The notes below the pieces were generated by a model. That model ran no database searches. It saw only the letters and a program-made list of their open reading frames with translations, and was not told the origin of the DNA. From positions 1-37,345 of IMG/VR virus record IMGVR_UViG_3300025701_000598: 37,345 nt of DNA. One strand, 5' to 3'. A program made the position numbers and the translations under genes. This DNA comes from a virus. This document shows, in pieces, positions 7,261-15,199 of this stretch. Every line of letters begins with the position of its first letter. Position 1 is the first letter of the stretch.

Positions 7261-7585
7261 TTTGCATCCTATTTTCAATCAACCCTGGCTTCTTTTGTGC
7301 TAAGGCTGTTAAGTTGTGTTTTTGCAGAGTAGCACGAAGTTGATCTCCGTAGCTCTCTGCCTTTTGTAGTTCTTGTTGTAGTTGAACATTTAGTTCGGCG
7401 TTACGTGCTGCATCTCTGCGCATAGTCGAAATAGACTCTTCACTTATAGCTACTGCTGTTTCTAACTTTGCATTATTTGCATTTAAGATTGCAATTCGTT
7501 CTTGTGTATCATTATAATACCAATAAAAAACGCCACACAGGACTAACATCATCGCTGCTGAAACAAATGCTAGTTTTAATCCCAT
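7163..7585 (-). CDS. i-spanin (Rz-like inner-membrane protein)
   Basis: 140 residues from ATG at 7585, chosen because GGAG lies six bases upstream; an in-frame TTG at 7597 is also possible. One N-terminal membrane segment (about 3-23) is followed by a long periplasmic coiled coil rich in Glu, Ala, Gln and Leu (about 28-95) and a polar tail. Topology, size, position directly after the endolysin and the nested lipoprotein gene all fit an i-spanin. Confidence 0.85.
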   Translation of the reverse strand: MGLKLAFVSAAMMLVLCGVFYWYYNDTQERIAILNANNAKLETAVAISEESISTMRRDAARNAELNVQLQQELQKAESYGDQLRATLQKHNLTALAQKKPGLIENRMQNATDSLWNDLRGITDPNGVQQPEAGTTDSNSN

Positions 7586-7586
7586 G

Positions 7587-8435
7587 TTATTCTCCAAACA
7601 TTAGTGCAAGACTTTTTGGACCCATAATACCATCTGGTGTTAGATCGTTTTCTTCTTGCCATGCCTTAATATGTGCTTCAGTTCCTTTACCAAATACTCC
7701 ATCAGCGCCAATTTCTAATTCTTCTTGTACTGCTTTAACAGTCGGTCCTCTTGAACCTACACGAATAGTTTCATATACTATCTTGCCAGGCTCCCAATGT
7801 CCGCCCATTACTTCCATTGCATGTTCGTAATGTTTCTTTCGATCTTCTAATCCAATGTATCCACCGTTAATACGCTTTGTAGCACCTTTAACATCTCGTG
7901 CATCGCAATACTTGTTTAAGTTGTTTGTATCCCAGAACCAACATGCTGAGTCTAGTGCGCCTTTTTTAGTGCGTACATAGTCTACTGCTTCTTCTGGGGA
8001 CATTTCCATTTCTTTTGCGAATTCTGTATAATTGTATCTGCCTGTAAGTTGTAGAATGCCACCGCCCCTGAATCTCCAACCATCTCCGGAATCGGTATCG
8101 CCATTGTCCATTCTGCTTGCGTAAATAACGTTCGCAATTTTACGAGGTTGTCTATGATATTCTTGCGCATCTCTACCTGCTCTCTTAAAATATTTGCCAA
8201 ACAAGGCATCAAGTGCTTTTGCACTGTAGTTTAGATTTTCTGATAGTACTTTAAAGTTGTTTGATTCATGACCACACTGTGCAATAAACATTGCAACACG
8301 TTCTGGGGTATTCATTTCCCATAGTGGAAGTATTTCACACATTGCATCGTACCAGTCTTCTGCTTCTTCGTTTCCTCGAAGCATTTCAATTACCATTTCT
8401 TCGGTAAAGTCGAATTCAAAATCTTCTGCTGACAT
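7587..8435 (-). CDS. Endolysin: GH19 chitinase-like domain plus peptidoglycan-binding domain
   Basis: 282 residues. The catalytic domain (about 20-215) has the GH19 signature AQCGHES with probable acid Glu57, then ENLNYSA with Glu66, and FRGGGILQLTGRYNY near residue 122. Residues about 222-282 form a PG_binding_1-type domain (VGSRGPTVKAVQEEL ... DGVFGKGT ... PDGIMGPKS). There is no signal peptide, so release would need a holin. In phages, GH19 enzymes cut peptidoglycan glycan strands. AAAGGA precedes the ATG, and the spanin pair follows directly. Confidence 0.93.
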   Translation of the reverse strand: MSAEDFEFDFTEEMVIEMLRGNEEAEDWYDAMCEILPLWEMNTPERVAMFIAQCGHESNNFKVLSENLNYSAKALDALFGKYFKRAGRDAQEYHRQPRKIANVIYASRMDNGDTDSGDGWRFRGGGILQLTGRYNYTEFAKEMEMSPEEAVDYVRTKKGALDSACWFWDTNNLNKYCDARDVKGATKRINGGYIGLEDRKKHYEHAMEVMGGHWEPGKIVYETIRVGSRGPTVKAVQEELEIGADGVFGKGTEAHIKAWQEENDLTPDGIMGPKSLALMFGE

Positions 8436-8445
8436 TTTCTATCCT

Positions 8446-9168
8446 TTATAATATGATTCGTTTTAGTACTAAAGTGGTCTCTTCATTTTCAAATACAAGT
8501 TTATCTCCGTATTTGCATATATTGTAATCTCCAATATACTTAGTAAGAAAGAGTATTTCTGGATAAGAATTTAATATATCCATTGACTCGGTAATATTTT
8601 TAATAGTTTTAGCAGTTTTGCCAAAATCTATAAATTCAAATACTAATTTGTCAGCATAAGCTTTCTTAATAGTTAGAATGTTATCTTCCATAACAATTTC
8701 TTCTACATAACTATTACTAAAAAAGTTTTTATAGTTATTAAGATTACTTTCTGATACTGTAATTCCATAATTGTCAGGATCTAACGGCACTTCTTGATCT
8801 AAGTTTTCTATCGTAACTTTGTAACTTCTAAATCCTTTATAGTAACGAAATTTAAATTCTTTAATTTCGGATAATTTTTTAACACCATCGACAATTTCTA
8901 TAATATCTTCATTTGATAATTTATTTCTTTCAAGTTCGACAAATACTCGATAATTTCCGTCACTTTGTTCGCCTGCCGTTGCATCTGCATCGAGAATAAA
9001 GCTGTAGCCACCTTCTAAAAATCTTACTAAATCATCAGCCGGCTCCTTACTTTTAACAGTAAAGCTAAGTGTAATAATATTTTTGTCTTCGCCCATCTTA
9101 GATGCATATGTATCTATTTCAAATATATGATAAACTAAATCTTTTAAATCGCCTTGTTTAAGTCCCAT
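8446..9168 (-). CDS. Conserved-type phage protein, function unknown
   Basis: 240 residues, soluble, rich in Lys, Asp, Glu, Ile and Val, with no membrane segment. Segments such as GDLKDLVYHIFEIDTYASKM near the start and GEQSDGNYRVFVELERN near residue 88 suggest a mixed alpha/beta fold. From memory the type recurs in marine T4-like phages without an assigned role. It overlaps the upstream gene at TAATG (9168) and is followed within 11 bases by the endolysin, so it is co-transcribed with the lysis genes. A virion role is possible but unproven. Confidence 0.75.
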   Translation of the reverse strand: MGLKQGDLKDLVYHIFEIDTYASKMGEDKNIITLSFTVKSKEPADDLVRFLEGGYSFILDADATAGEQSDGNYRVFVELERNKLSNEDIIEIVDGVKKLSEIKEFKFRYYKGFRSYKVTIENLDQEVPLDPDNYGITVSESNLNNYKNFFSNSYVEEIVMEDNILTIKKAYADKLVFEFIDFGKTAKTIKNITESMDILNSYPEILFLTKYIGDYNICKYGDKLVFENEETTLVLKRIIL

Positions 9169-9674
9169 TATACAACTACCCCTGCTGGATCAGCCATTGC
9201 TGTTTGATCAGCTGCTTGTGGTGTCTCTTGCGCAGTAATGTTATCTAATTCTTCTACTTTATTATACCCGCCATATATATCAGCAATTAATTTCTTAGGC
9301 ATTTGAATTTTAACTATCCATACTGGATTTCGATCAAGTTTTCCTTTTTTAGACCCAGGTCGAATATCATCTGGTTTACGAATTTTACGTGGTGTAATTA
9401 CATAGTCTTTTCCCATAAACACTTTACAGTCGTAATCTAACAAACGCTTTCCACCCATTGGATCTGGCATCTTATTGCGATCCCACATAAAACTACATGT
9501 AACCCAGTGCCGATCAATAATTGGCCCTTCAGCTAACTCTCCATCTTGCCAATTAGCATAGACGTAGATGTCCAATTCGTCTAAGACTCTTTCAAAGTCT
9601 TTTAGTACTTGAAAAGAAGTATTACTGTCGTAAATGCCTTCAATGTTTTTTACAATGTCATAGATATCTTGCAT
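9168..9674 (-). CDS. Conserved-type phage protein, function unknown
   Basis: 168 residues. The N-terminal 40 residues look helical, followed by a beta-rich centre (WVTCSFMWDRNKMPDPMGG, about 57-75), a basic patch (ITPRKIRKPDDIRPGSKKGK, about 93-112) and an acidic, Ala-rich tail. No catalytic motif is recognised. It is first in the transcript leading to the lysis cassette, behind a late box at 9701-9709, with AGGAT five bases before the ATG. Late expression suggests a virion or assembly role; this is inference. Confidence 0.75.
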   Translation of the reverse strand: MQDIYDIVKNIEGIYDSNTSFQVLKDFERVLDELDIYVYANWQDGELAEGPIIDRHWVTCSFMWDRNKMPDPMGGKRLLDYDCKVFMGKDYVITPRKIRKPDDIRPGSKKGKLDRNPVWIVKIQMPKKLIADIYGGYNKVEELDNITAQETPQAADQTAMADPAGVVV

Positions 9675-9700
9675 GGGTTATCCTAAGTTTCTTTACATAC

Positions 9701-9709
9701 TTATTTATC
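9701..9709 (-). promoter_or_regulatory. Late promoter box (GATAAATAA) before 9674 gene
   Basis: GATAAATAA lies about 27 bases before the ATG with the Shine-Dalgarno between. It probably drives 9674 down through the lysis genes. Confidence 0.6.
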
Positions 9710-9753
9710 GCAATTTATGAGTTAACAACTATTTTTATTCACCTTCTTCGATG

Positions 9754-9762
9754 CTAAATATC
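9754..9762 (+). promoter_or_regulatory. Possible late promoter box for phoH
   Basis: CTAAATATC on the plus strand matches the TAAATA core used by the minus-strand late genes. Start would be near 9766, giving a leader of about 67 bases that contains the 9775-9797 hairpin. No sigma70 pair of comparable quality was seen for phoH. Confidence 0.4.
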
Positions 9763-9774
9763 TTTGTAGGGAAG

Positions 9775-9797
9775 ATATTTTCCGTACCGGAAAATAT
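9775..9797 (+). promoter_or_regulatory. 10-bp perfect inverted repeat in the phoH leader
   Basis: ATATTTTCCG, three-base spacer TAC, then CGGAAAATAT. It lies in the divergent gap between the 9674 gene and phoH, 22 bases upstream of the phoH Shine-Dalgarno. It could be an operator or an RNA hairpin in the leader. There is no U-run after it, so a terminator is unlikely. Confidence 0.55.
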
Positions 9798-9832
9798 GTC
9801 CTTGCATTATATCCCACCAAGGAGGACACTTA

Positions 9833-10561
9833 ATGGGTGCTAAAAGAAAAGCTGCTGAAAAGCGCAATTCAAAACGAGGCTACGATAACGTAGTTAATAT
9901 TAAACCATTCCAAAAGCCTAATAAACAGGTTAACATACTTCCAAGAAATAGAAATCAAGAGTCATACGTAATATCGTTGCTAGATGAAACTAAAAACATT
10001 GTTTTTGGTATCGGACCAGCAGGTACAGGTAAAACTCTGTTGGCTGTACAGGTTGCTGTTAAATTGTTTAAAGAAGGTGCTGTTGACAAGATTATTGTTA
10101 CACGCCCGGCTGTTTCAGTAGATGAAGATCTAGGATTTTTACCAGGTACGCTAGAAGAAAAGATGGCGCCATGGACGAGACCTATATTTGATGTGTTAAA
10201 AGAATATTTTAATGCTGCTGAGATCACTGGTATGATTGCAGAAGGTATTATTGAAATTTCACCATTAGCATATATGCGTGGTAGAACATTCAAGCGTTCG
10301 TTTATATTAGCAGACGAAATGCAAAACGCGACACAAAATCAAATGAAAATGTTGCTCACCAGACTAGGTGAAGAATCAATGATGGCTGTAACAGGCGATC
10401 TTAATCAGGCTGATAGACTAAAAGATAACGGTCTTATTGATTTTACTAATAGACTAGAAACAAGTAATCAATCCTGTTTGGACATAGTCCACTTTGAACA
10501 AGGTGATATTGAAAGGCATGCTGCCGTTAAAGCAGTACTACAAGTTTATGGAGACGAATAA
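9833..10561 (+). CDS. phoH: PhoH-like P-loop ATPase
   Basis: 242 residues. Walker A is GPAGTGKT (61-68), and a Walker B-type FILADEMQNA segment lies near residue 158, followed by the MAVTGDLNQAD motif typical of PhoH and RNA helicase-like relatives. A Lys/Arg-rich N-terminus could bind nucleic acid. PhoH is frequent in marine phages; its role is unsettled, with links to phosphate stress and RNA metabolism. It is one of only two plus-strand genes here and converges on the 10582 gene. An excellent AAGGAGG lies 8 bases before the ATG. Confidence 0.93.
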   Translation: MGAKRKAAEKRNSKRGYDNVVNIKPFQKPNKQVNILPRNRNQESYVISLLDETKNIVFGIGPAGTGKTLLAVQVAVKLFKEGAVDKIIVTRPAVSVDEDLGFLPGTLEEKMAPWTRPIFDVLKEYFNAAEITGMIAEGIIEISPLAYMRGRTFKRSFILADEMQNATQNQMKMLLTRLGEESMMAVTGDLNQADRLKDNGLIDFTNRLETSNQSCLDIVHFEQGDIERHAAVKAVLQVYGDE

Positions 10562-10581
10562 CTAGAGATTAGAACGGGGGC

Positions 10582-10824
10582 TTAGTGTCTCTGTTCGCTC
10601 TTTAGTAACAATAAGAGATATTCATTCTTTGTGTAGATTAAAGGCCAACTAAATCCTTTGATAGGCGGCCGTCCAGTATCATCATATAATATATACACAA
10701 TATGATAAGTTGTCAACCATATATGTTTTTTATTAAAGCTACTACGAGTAGGCCACCAAGCAAATCGTTGTTCGTGGCGTTCTTGATCTGGCAACTTGTT
10801 ACCGTAGTAACCGTGTCCCATCAT
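10582..10824 (-). CDS. Small unknown protein downstream of thyA
   Basis: 80 residues, rich in Tyr, Trp and His, and basic. It contains HIWLTTYHIVYILYDD near residue 33, which is too interrupted to be a confident membrane segment. It is not recognised. The start overlaps the thyA stop by four bases (ATGA), which supports it as the last gene of the early operon. It converges with phoH with a 20-base gap. Confidence 0.65.
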   Translation of the reverse strand: MMGHGYYGNKLPDQERHEQRFAWWPTRSSFNKKHIWLTTYHIVYILYDDTGRPPIKGFSWPLIYTKNEYLLLLLKSEQRH

Positions 10825-11678
10825 ACTGCCATTGGTGCAGTAATGCTTGGCATAGGATCATATCCTACAAGTCTGTAGTCACTAGTCTTAGTAGCTAATA
10901 ATTCTTCTAGTGTGTTAAACTCGGGCATTTCTAATATAGGCCCATTCATAGGTGTGCGTTCTAGTTGCTCTTTAACTTGATTCATATGATTAGAGTAGAT
11001 ATGACAGTCGCCTCCTGTCCATATAAATTCACCTACTCCTAAGTTACAAATTTGTGCTAGCATCCGTGTAAGCAAACTGTAGCTTGCAATATTAAACGGC
11101 ACACCTAAGAACATATCTGCACTACGTTGGTATAACTGACAACTTAGTTTACCATTTATAACTCTAAATTGACTCATAGTATGACACGGCGGTAGTGCCA
11201 TGTCCGGAACTTCAGCAACATTCCACGCACTTAATATAATACGTCTGCTGTCTGGATCATTTTTAAGCTGATCAATAATAGTTTCAATCTGATCAAATCC
11301 GCTCCAACTACGCCACTGCGATCCGTATACTGGTCCTAAGAATTTATGCTCGTCATCATTTCGATAACCTAATGCTACTCCTTGTGCATCAGCATTAGCA
11401 GTCCAAATAGTATTCTTGTCTGTAAGTTCACTACGATCTTTTTCAAATAATATTTCAGCAAGCCTGCGCTCGTCTGTGCTACCTTCTAAGAACCACAGTA
11501 GTTCGCTTACAACGCTCTTCCAGGCAAGTCGCTTAGTTGTTACTGCTGGAAAGTTGCTATATGTTAAAGGAAAACGTATTTGGTGTCCAAACACTGTACG
11601 AGTACCAACACCTGTTCGATCACTCACATCCTCGCCATAGTCTAAAATATATTGTAATGCGTTTAAATATTGCTTCAT
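10821..11678 (-). CDS. thyA: Thymidylate synthase (ThyA type)
   Basis: 285 residues. It makes dTMP from dUMP using methylene-tetrahydrofolate. It has the catalytic Cys165 in LPPCHTMSQF, the DRTGVGT phosphate-binding loop near residue 20, RSADMFLGVPFNIASY (about 185-200) and the C-terminal PMAV end needed for closure. Length and motifs fit an active enzyme. AGAGGA precedes the ATG, and the start overlaps the DHFR stop. Directly after DHFR it forms the usual T4-like dTMP cycle, since ThyA oxidises the folate that DHFR regenerates. Confidence 0.97.
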   Translation of the reverse strand: MKQYLNALQYILDYGEDVSDRTGVGTRTVFGHQIRFPLTYSNFPAVTTKRLAWKSVVSELLWFLEGSTDERRLAEILFEKDRSELTDKNTIWTANADAQGVALGYRNDDEHKFLGPVYGSQWRSWSGFDQIETIIDQLKNDPDSRRIILSAWNVAEVPDMALPPCHTMSQFRVINGKLSCQLYQRSADMFLGVPFNIASYSLLTRMLAQICNLGVGEFIWTGGDCHIYSNHMNQVKEQLERTPMNGPILEMPEFNTLEELLATKTSDYRLVGYDPMPSITAPMAV

Positions 11679-12172
11679 TTAGTTCCTCTTTTAGTCCAAA
11701 TTTCAAAAGTAACTTCTTCGTTTGTATCATCGATATAAGTGCGTTCAAATAAACTTTCAATCTTCTTTAATGGTAAAAATGTATCACAAGCATATGCACC
11801 AGGAATACGACTTAGGTAAAACTCGTCAATAACACCCAGTGTTTGTTCTATAATGTTAGGACCACCAATAACCCAAGTAATAATACCTTCATTAATATAT
11901 TCTAGATGTTTTAATTCGTTATTCAAATCACCTGTAATATATACATCTGCACCTGGATAGTCGTCCTTGCGTGTAGTTACTAATACATTAGTACGCTTGG
12001 GCAACGGACGCGGCATATGCGGATCATCCCAAGTAGTAGATCCCATTACAACAATATGTCCTGCTGTATTACTTTTAAACCATTTAAGGTCTGTTGGATT
12101 ATTAGGCCAAGGTAGTGTACCCTTTTTACTTACGCCGCCGTAATCGTCACATGCTAATATTGCTTTAATCAT
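11675..12172 (-). CDS. folA: Dihydrofolate reductase
   Basis: 165 residues, the usual size. Near the N-terminus are GVSKKGTLPWPN (about 14-25) and DLKWFKSNTAGHIVVMGSTTW (about 28-48), the folate and NADPH sites, and ITWVIGGPNIIEQ near residue 101 is the conserved GG motif region. It regenerates tetrahydrofolate for ThyA. The start overlaps the ferredoxin stop at TAATG, and the end overlaps the thyA start. Confidence 0.96.
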   Translation of the reverse strand: MIKAILACDDYGGVSKKGTLPWPNNPTDLKWFKSNTAGHIVVMGSTTWDDPHMPRPLPKRTNVLVTTRKDDYPGADVYITGDLNNELKHLEYINEGIITWVIGGPNIIEQTLGVIDEFYLSRIPGAYACDTFLPLKKIESLFERTYIDDTNEEVTFEIWTKRGTK

Positions 12173-12528
12173 TAGTCGCCCTTTCCTGGTGCTGGATCAA
12201 AGTATTGTTCAAACTTATTTAGAACTCCATTCCATTCTTCGTGATCTGCAGGAACATCATCAGGGCGAAATTGCGTAATTACAGGCCATATTAAACTATA
12301 TTCTCTATTAATTTCTTCCCATCGAATTGCTTCTACTGGATCGGTAAATGCGTTGTCTGGAACAATTGCATCTACTGGGCACTCTGGCTCACATACTCCG
12401 CAATCAATACATTCATCAGGATTAATAACCAACATATTTTCACCTTCGTAGAAACAGTCCACAGGGCACACTTCTACACAGGACATATGCTTACATTTTA
12501 CACAATTGTCTACTACTAAGTAAGTCAT
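12172..12528 (-). CDS. fdxA: FdxA-type 7Fe/8Fe ferredoxin
   Basis: 118 residues. Cluster cysteines are C9, C12, C17, C21 and C25 ([17 protein letters not shown]), then C40, C43, C46 and C50 ([12 protein letters not shown]). This is the pattern of bacterial FdxA ferredoxins with one [3Fe-4S] and one [4Fe-4S] cluster. The [19 protein letters not shown] block and a C-terminal extension are close to alphaproteobacterial FdxA. It is a soluble electron carrier with unknown partner. It lies between the clamp loader and DHFR; the ATG directly follows the gp44 stop and the end overlaps DHFR. Host origin by transfer is likely. Confidence 0.94.
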   Translation of the reverse strand: MTYLVVDNCVKCKHMSCVEVCPVDCFYEGENMLVINPDECIDCGVCEPECPVDAIVPDNAFTDPVEAIRWEEINREYSLIWPVITQFRPDDVPADHEEWNGVLNKFEQYFDPAPGKGD

Positions 12529-13443
12529 TTAAATTCTCGCAAGTCTAATTAATGTTGCTGCTAAGTTAATTTCTGGATCAGCAACCAACGCATGATCTAC
12601 CAGCCCTTGTTTAATAGTTAGAACTGCTGTATCTTGTTGGTCTTCACTTCCGAATAATTCAATGTTGTCGTACAGCCAACGATAGATCTCTTCCATTTCT
12701 TCAGGACGAACTGCGCCGCATAGCAATTTACGTGCATCGTTAATTTTACCAGCCTTAAACAATTCAACCATATCAAGTTTCCAGTCAGTAGTTCCTGAAT
12801 CACCTTCATTAGGACGAAGTAAACTCCCTTCTTGCACATTCATTTGACACATATTAATACATTTACGCAAATCTGGGTATGTAGCTTTTACATAAGTATC
12901 TAAGATATCTAGGTCCGGAGTTATACCTTCTGTAATAAGAATAGTTGCAACTCGCGCTGTAAACTCTGTTTGGTCAACTTTAGCAATATGAAATCCTTGA
13001 CAACGACTGTGAATAGCAGGAATAATTCTGTTTTCATAATTGCATGTCATAACAAATCGTGCAGTTGTGTGATACTCTTCCATCACTCCGCGGAGTGCTG
13101 CCTGTGCGTTAGGCGACAAATAATCAGCTTCGTCAAGTAGTACAACCTTAAAGTCGCCAAACGGAATCATTTGTACAAAATTAACAATTTTATTACGAAC
13201 GTCTTCTACACTATTTGTACGCGATGCGTTAATTTCTAAAATATCTAACGGATTAAGATCAAGTTCGTTAAACAACAATTTAGCAAGTGTTGTCTTGCCT
13301 ATACCAGCAGCACCACTAAACAATAGATGCGGAATGCTTTTGTCTGCAATCCAAGTCTTTACTTGTTTACGTTGTGCCTCGTCACGAAATACATAGCCGT
13401 CGACTGTCTTAGGACGATACTTCTCAACCCATAATTCTTTCAT
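12529..13443 (-). CDS. 44: Sliding-clamp loader large subunit (T4 gp44-like)
   Basis: 304 residues (T4 gp44 is about 320). It begins ELWVEKYRPKTVDGYV, the RFC-box start. Walker A is GAAGIGKT (44-51) and Walker B is VVLLDEAD (100-107); the HSRCQGF sensor region lies near 147-153. This AAA+ ATPase, with gp62, loads the gp45 clamp on DNA; gp62 and gp45 are not in the window. The start overlaps the aldolase stop at ATGA. Confidence 0.95.
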   Translation of the reverse strand: MKELWVEKYRPKTVDGYVFRDEAQRKQVKTWIADKSIPHLLFSGAAGIGKTTLAKLLFNELDLNPLDILEINASRTNSVEDVRNKIVNFVQMIPFGDFKVVLLDEADYLSPNAQAALRGVMEEYHTTARFVMTCNYENRIIPAIHSRCQGFHIAKVDQTEFTARVATILITEGITPDLDILDTYVKATYPDLRKCINMCQMNVQEGSLLRPNEGDSGTTDWKLDMVELFKAGKINDARKLLCGAVRPEEMEEIYRWLYDNIELFGSEDQQDTAVLTIKQGLVDHALVADPEINLAATLIRLARI

Positions 13444-14267
13444 TCACTTGCCTTTGTTATTTGTTTAATGTTATTGCTTATTGTAGCATTAAACTCTGCG
13501 TCTGTCAAGTCATACTGTAAATCTTGTGATAATGCTCTTGAGAAACTAGCACTTACATTTTCGTTAAGTCCAAGTCTATTACACGCTTCGTTTGTGCTGT
13601 ATCCGCCACTTAGGAAGACAACCTTTTCTACATTAGGTTTGACTGTTAAGTTGTGATACAAGTTAGGTGTTTCAGGTGGTGTTAGTTTGAGAATAACAGG
13701 AAAGTCTTTCCCTTGCAGATAAACTTCTAATAGTGCGTATAGCTGTAGTTCAATCAATTCTTTATCTGGATGATCGATAGGTACTTCAGGTTCAATGATT
13801 GGGACAAGTCCGTACTCACTAATAGTTTGTGCAATTGTAAACTGTTGTTTAAGAACTGCATCTACCATGTCTACACTTTTAACAATACTACGCATCTTTG
13901 TACCGTAAATTTTAGGACCAATACTTGCACCATTTTCATCGGCAGATGTAGCAAACTCTAGCATTTGTTTGACAGGAAACTGTTTAAGCATACCGTTTTC
14001 TTCACAGCCACTATCAATCTTTAGAAATGTGTCAATGCCCATTTTATCCAAGATGTTAACCATACCGCGTTCAACTGTATCTTTGTAGAGGATTGCAGCC
14101 CAAATGTTTTTATCGTTGAAGTCGGGTGAGTTTACCATTCGCATACGCATTGCGTGTACTTTGTCCATCTTGTCGTCTTCTGTGTACGCTTGTCCGTAGC
14201 GTTCTAATACGCCTCCGGTTGAACCGCCACTGTGATCCATTGCTGCAATAAATCTATGATCACTCAT
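13440..14267 (-). CDS. fda: Class I fructose-bisphosphate aldolase
   Basis: 275 residues from ATG at 14267, chosen because AGGAGA lies five bases upstream; an in-frame extension to 14318 runs inside the HAD gene. It matches short bacterial class I aldolases (staphylococcal type, about 296 residues): FIAAMDHSGGST near the start, KIDSG (83-87), IYGTKMRS (120-127), VPIIEPEV (155-162), ILKLT with probable Schiff-base Lys194, VVFLSGGYS (216-224) and ASFSRAL (240-246). It interconverts fructose-1,6-bisphosphate with two triose phosphates. All key residues appear intact. It lies inside a nucleotide and replication operon, overlapping HAD and gp44, so it is expressed early. Confidence 0.94.
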   Translation of the reverse strand: MSDHRFIAAMDHSGGSTGGVLERYGQAYTEDDKMDKVHAMRMRMVNSPDFNDKNIWAAILYKDTVERGMVNILDKMGIDTFLKIDSGCEENGMLKQFPVKQMLEFATSADENGASIGPKIYGTKMRSIVKSVDMVDAVLKQQFTIAQTISEYGLVPIIEPEVPIDHPDKELIELQLYALLEVYLQGKDFPVILKLTPPETPNLYHNLTVKPNVEKVVFLSGGYSTNEACNRLGLNENVSASFSRALSQDLQYDLTDAEFNATISNNIKQITKASE

Positions 14268-14598
14268 ATGTCTCTCCTGTTCTACGGAAGAAGTTTTCAC
14301 TCCAAAACGCTTTGTCATCGATCCAAATATCGTAGTTTTCTTTTTCGCCTACACTTAGTTCGTGATGCTTTGCGCCCCAGTTTATTAATTGATCTTTAGT
14401 TAAATCATAATAATCAATTTTGCTTACACAACCTCGTGCTGTCATATATTTAATCGTATGTCCTGCATCATACAATGCATTTACTTTTGCAATGCGCTCA
14501 GGCATCGGAATATGATTAGCGTAGTCTTTCTTGCCACCACTGTCAGGAATGATTACTTCCTTGCAGATAGTGCCATCAATGTCAATTACGTATTTCAT
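14260..14598 (-). CDS. Small HAD-superfamily phosphatase
   Basis: 112 residues. HAD motif I is DIDGT with Asp6 and Asp8, motif II is MTARG with Thr53, and motif IV is WIDDKA with Asp94 and Asp95; a clear motif III Lys is uncertain. There is no cap domain. This size resembles polynucleotide- or sugar-phosphate phosphatases of phages; the substrate cannot be told. The start overlaps the exonuclease stop by ATGA and the end overlaps the aldolase start, so it is co-translated in the early operon. Confidence 0.85.
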   Translation of the reverse strand: MKYVIDIDGTICKEVIIPDSGGKKDYANHIPMPERIAKVNALYDAGHTIKYMTARGCVSKIDYYDLTKDQLINWGAKHHELSVGEKENYDIWIDDKAFWSENFFRRTGETYE

Positions 14599-15131
14599 CT
14601 TTGTATTCCTAATTCTTTGTAAGCAATTTGAATTGCTTTTGATTGATAGTATGCATCTGCTAATGCGTTGTGCAAGTTAGTTTGCATTGTTTTGCGTGGA
14701 TCCTGCTGACAACAGCCAAATAGTGTTCTAGAATCCCGTATAATCCAAAAGTTCCACGGAATCGGCTTTCCGCTGCGGCGGAACATGTCTTCCATTATGG
14801 TATAGTCAAAACCGTAACCTTGCCCCCATAATGTATCAACACCAACTACCCATTTACTAATTTGACGTAGAGCTTCTTCTACGCTAACAGCACCAGTTTG
14901 GTCAAAGGCTTCTTCCATAATTGTAGGATCTTGTGTAGCCCACCATGCAATAGTGTCATCACTTGCTGTTCGCCCTAGGACATCTTGTTCATCAATATTG
15001 ATTTTAAGATACAGTTCTGAATGAGGTTCACTTGCATCGAGTGGATTAAATTTAACTGCGCCTAATGATAGTACAGTTGCAGTCGGACTAGTATCAATAG
15101 TCTCTAGATCGATTGTGCCGTGTGTTGCCAA
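14595..15131 (-). CDS. DnaQ-like (DEDDh) 3'-5' exonuclease
   Basis: 178 residues. The catalytic set is visible: Asp8 and Glu10 in TIDLET, Asp109 in GYGFDYT, His154 and Asp159 in HNALADA. The family covers RNase T, DnaQ and T4 DexA; the T4 equivalent may be dexA, but length and identity were not compared. The start codon is TTG at 15131, supported by AAGGAG seven bases upstream and absence of a better ATG. It is the first gene of the early operon behind the sigma70 promoter at 15158-15186. Confidence 0.88.
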   Translation of the reverse strand: MATHGTIDLETIDTSPTATVLSLGAVKFNPLDASEPHSELYLKINIDEQDVLGRTASDDTIAWWATQDPTIMEEAFDQTGAVSVEEALRQISKWVVGVDTLWGQGYGFDYTIMEDMFRRSGKPIPWNFWIIRDSRTLFGCCQQDPRKTMQTNLHNALADAYYQSKAIQIAYKELGIQR

Positions 15132-15157
15132 AAGAAAACTCCTTAATTATTATATAC

Positions 15158-15186
15158 ATTATAGCATATACTAACTAAGGAGTCAA
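15158..15186 (-). promoter_or_regulatory. Strong sigma70 (early) promoter for the 15131-10582 operon
   Basis: TTGACT (15186-15181), 17-base spacer, TATAAT (15163-15158) on the minus strand. Start would be near 15151, giving a leader of about 20 bases with AAGGAG before the TTG start. It lies in the only non-coding gap upstream of eight overlapping genes. Confidence 0.85.
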
Positions 15187-15199
15187 GTAGTTTTTTAAA

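Noticed and set aside
9675-9832. tRNA or other RNA gene in the largest gaps (9675-9832, 35018-35252)
   Set aside because: No cloverleaf arms or CCA-type ends seen; the gaps hold promoter signals and short frames.
10562-10581. Terminator between convergent phoH and the 10582 gene
   Set aside because: No clear stem with a T-run was found in the 20-base gap.
14268-14318. Longer start for the aldolase
   Set aside because: The extension lies inside the HAD gene; AGGAGA precedes the ATG at 14267 and the family N-terminus fits.
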